Assembly (NCBI RefSeq): GCF_048569485.1
Contig: NC_134358.1
Coordinates: forward strand, 557,902,728 to 557,966,727
DNA length: 64,000 bases
Source: Anomaloglossus baeobatrachus
Taxonomy: Eukaryota > Chordata > Amphibia > Anura > Aromobatidae
Reading direction: 5' to 3'
The number at the start of each line of letters is the position of its first letter. Position 1 is the first letter of the stretch. The translations under genes were made by a program, and so were the position numbers. Below are positions 62,241 through 64,000 of the stretch, one piece after another. Under the pieces are notes generated by a model. That model worked only from the letters and a program-made list of their open reading frames with translations. It was not told the DNA's origin and did no database searches.

Positions 62241-63146
62241 TGACATAGGAGTCATCTGACTGATCTATCTCTGGTCAGTATGCCTGACCAGAGCCATCCA
62301 AGGGCAGCTTAGGGGTATGTAATGAGTTGATGCTGTTGATGGTGAGACAGGCTACAGAATACATGATAGATGGATAGGACACACACAGAGCACACAGGGG
62401 CTTTATAGGCCCACAACTTGGGGTCAGATGATCGTGTTGGATCTCTGTACTGCCACTATGTATAGTATTCGTGAGGTGGTACATTGTCCCAGAGTAGAGA
62501 GGGACATAGCACTACCAATAGTCTCTAGATTGAAAATTGCCACTTCACAGTATTTGAGAAGTAAAGAGTGATTGATCTACTGCAGCGAGAATAGAGTCTA
62601 TATGGAAAAGAACTGCGTAACCAAAGAGACCAGCAGATCACCTAAAGCTAGAGGTGACAAGTGCCATGTCCATGAGATCTAGAGAGAAGGCCAAAAAATT
62701 CAGAAGCATAAAATGATGGTAGAAACAATCTGTACCCAGGCGATCTTCATGAGAAACGCGGAGGTGATGGCTCGCCTGTAGAAGTGTGTATGATGAGCAC
62801 GAGAGGAAACAAGTAGAGAAGATGTTGAGGGTCCATTAGGCCACCACTGGTAGTGAGACTCAAGAGAAGGAGCATGTACTGCGAGGGCAGATGAGAAGAG
62901 AAGTGTGAGAAAACTACTCCTTCATCCACTCTAAGATGCTGCAATATTTCACATCGCATCTCCTGTGCAGAGCAAACAACATTAACGATCTCCTGGGGTC
63001 ACTGTCTGAGGAACCTGCCTCTGAATTCTGGCATCCAGTATTTAGCATATGATTAGGTCTGCAGATTCCTGTCATGTCACTGCATTGTTACTATTTTGCT
63101 CCACTTTTTCTTCCTGTATACTACAAATTACAACCTGTTCTCACAT
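62241..63146. other. Unclassified sequence
   Basis: No supported coding frame or repeat boundaries. Confidence 0.3.
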
Positions 63147-63220
63147 TCTCTAATAGCTCAGTGTGTTATTAGGTTGATTCCCAATTGAAAGGTCACTGGT
63201 TCAAATCGAGGAACGCCATG
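63147..63220 (+). repeat. tRNA-like segment with pol III A and B boxes
   Basis: TAGCTCAGTGTGTTA (63154) resembles box A and GGTTCAAATCG (63198) resembles box B. Their spacing of 44 nt equals that in tRNA genes. The acceptor and T stems do not pair well, so this is a tRNA-derived repeat head or relic, not a tRNA gene. Confidence 0.45.
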
Positions 63221-63224
63221 AAGA

Positions 63225-64000
63225 AGATTTCCTAAGAAAAGAAAAACAGCATCATCCAGCTCCTTGATAGCGATCTCTTCTCAATCGAGAAAATTGCCAA
63301 ACTGCATCATGTGAGGCCTTGACAGTGGGAAGAATGCAAAATGAAGTCCGTCCATCCATTCAGAAGAGGTGACGTCCAGGCAAAATATCAGAGGCAACAA
63401 GTCACTCATCACAAGGTCTATGAGTTCTGGTGACACCCGGCAGGTATGCTTCATAACAGTGACATCACAGACGCCCATGCAAGACCGAGCGATGCACGTT
63501 ACACAAGTCTAGAATGAAGGCTCGAAAAAAGGTGAAGAAGCTTCACTTTCGATATCGTCATAAGAAGTGTAGGCTCAAGATTACAAAGAAAAACAAAAAG
63601 TGGAAGATTGGAAACGGGTGATTTGGAGAGATGAGATGAAAGTCACTAGACGGCTCTGATGGGGGGAAAATTAGTCTGGAAGAAACAAGGGAAAAAAGGG
63701 GCGAACGGAGCAAGAAACTGAAGGAACTGTCAAGTCTGAAGGAGGAAGCCTGATGATATGGGGGTGTTTCACAGCCAAAGTTGTTAGATACTTGACCGGG
63801 ATCGATGATCTCAATTCTGAGCTATATGTGAGGATCCTACAAGACAAGTTACTTCATACACTTGAGTGCTATGGGTATGAAAGGATGACATAGTGTTCCA
63901 GCAGGACAATGACCTGAAGCATACGGCGAGATTCGGGAAGAAATGGGACTATAACAATGAAGAAGAGGAGCTGGACTGTCCCCACAGTCCCTAGACCTCA
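63225..64000 (+). pseudogene. Tc1-type transposase, degenerate, runs off the right edge
   Basis: Plus-strand remnants in several frames: an HTH-like start (SIIQLLDSDLFSIEKIAKLH), a linker (RRGDVQAK, PGKISEATSH), KARKKVKKLHFRYRHKK, then the first catalytic region (VIWRDEMKVTR), SDGGKISLEETR, and the second Asp region (QQDNDLKHTA) near 63900. The final SPQSLDL precedes the window end where the Glu would follow. Many stops and frame changes make it non-functional. The transposase resembles a different Tc1 lineage from the three others in the window. Confidence 0.7.

Noticed and set aside
61075-62255. Minus-strand ORFs rich in Ile, His, Pro and Ser (up to 328 codons)
   Set aside because: Products of the GGAT/AAAT tetranucleotide repeat.

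Overview
The window looks like part of a large vertebrate genome, most likely an anuran amphibian (inference). One host gene is recognisable: the 3' three quarters of scinderin (adseverin, scin), a calcium-regulated actin-severing protein of the gelsolin/villin family. Thirteen plus-strand exons between 20903 and 59200 encode 543 residues, from the middle of gelsolin repeat G2 to the stop codon. All introns are GT-AG and every splice phase agrees. The exons for G1 and early G2 are not visible; they lie upstream of the window, in the 200-N gap at 20076-20275, or were missed.

Nearly everything else is transposons and tandem repeats, many nested. From 1 to 20.3 kb: unclassified repeats, a 37-bp minisatellite (3047-4945), a Harbinger-type MITE (5082-5658), a Tc1 element inside another Tc1 element (7023-10936), a non-autonomous LTR element carrying a cold-shock-domain ORF (11387-16472), and a second copy of that family (18502 to the gap) inserted in a reversed LTR of another family. 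The scin introns hold a non-autonomous hAT inside an autonomous-looking hAT with a 1.1-kaa transposase ORF (22486-31203), a foldback element between two AAT microsatellites, long 35-bp and 50-bp minisatellites, a deleted Tc1 copy interrupted by a second kind of non-autonomous LTR element (40490-45415), a solo LTR (47200-48374) and a young, largely whole Ty3/Gypsy element (50679-58774). After the gene come a GGAT-type microsatellite and a broken Tc1 transposase running off the right edge.

The most interesting signal is the LTR-element community. The Gypsy element at 50.7 kb, the cold-shock-domain element at 11.4 kb and the pol-less element at 41.3 kb share the LTR start TGTGGCGCCCCTGA, an identical 18-nt primer-binding site, a conserved block exactly 36 nt upstream of the 3' LTR, and 4-bp target duplications. 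This looks like one autonomous element and at least two families that use its machinery, one of which appears to have acquired a host-like cold-shock (Y-box-type) RNA-binding domain. A second unusual feature is a Tc1 transposase in which one 59-bp coding segment has been amplified to about 13 copies.

All family calls rest on motif recognition by eye. No database search was run, so novelty statements are inference.
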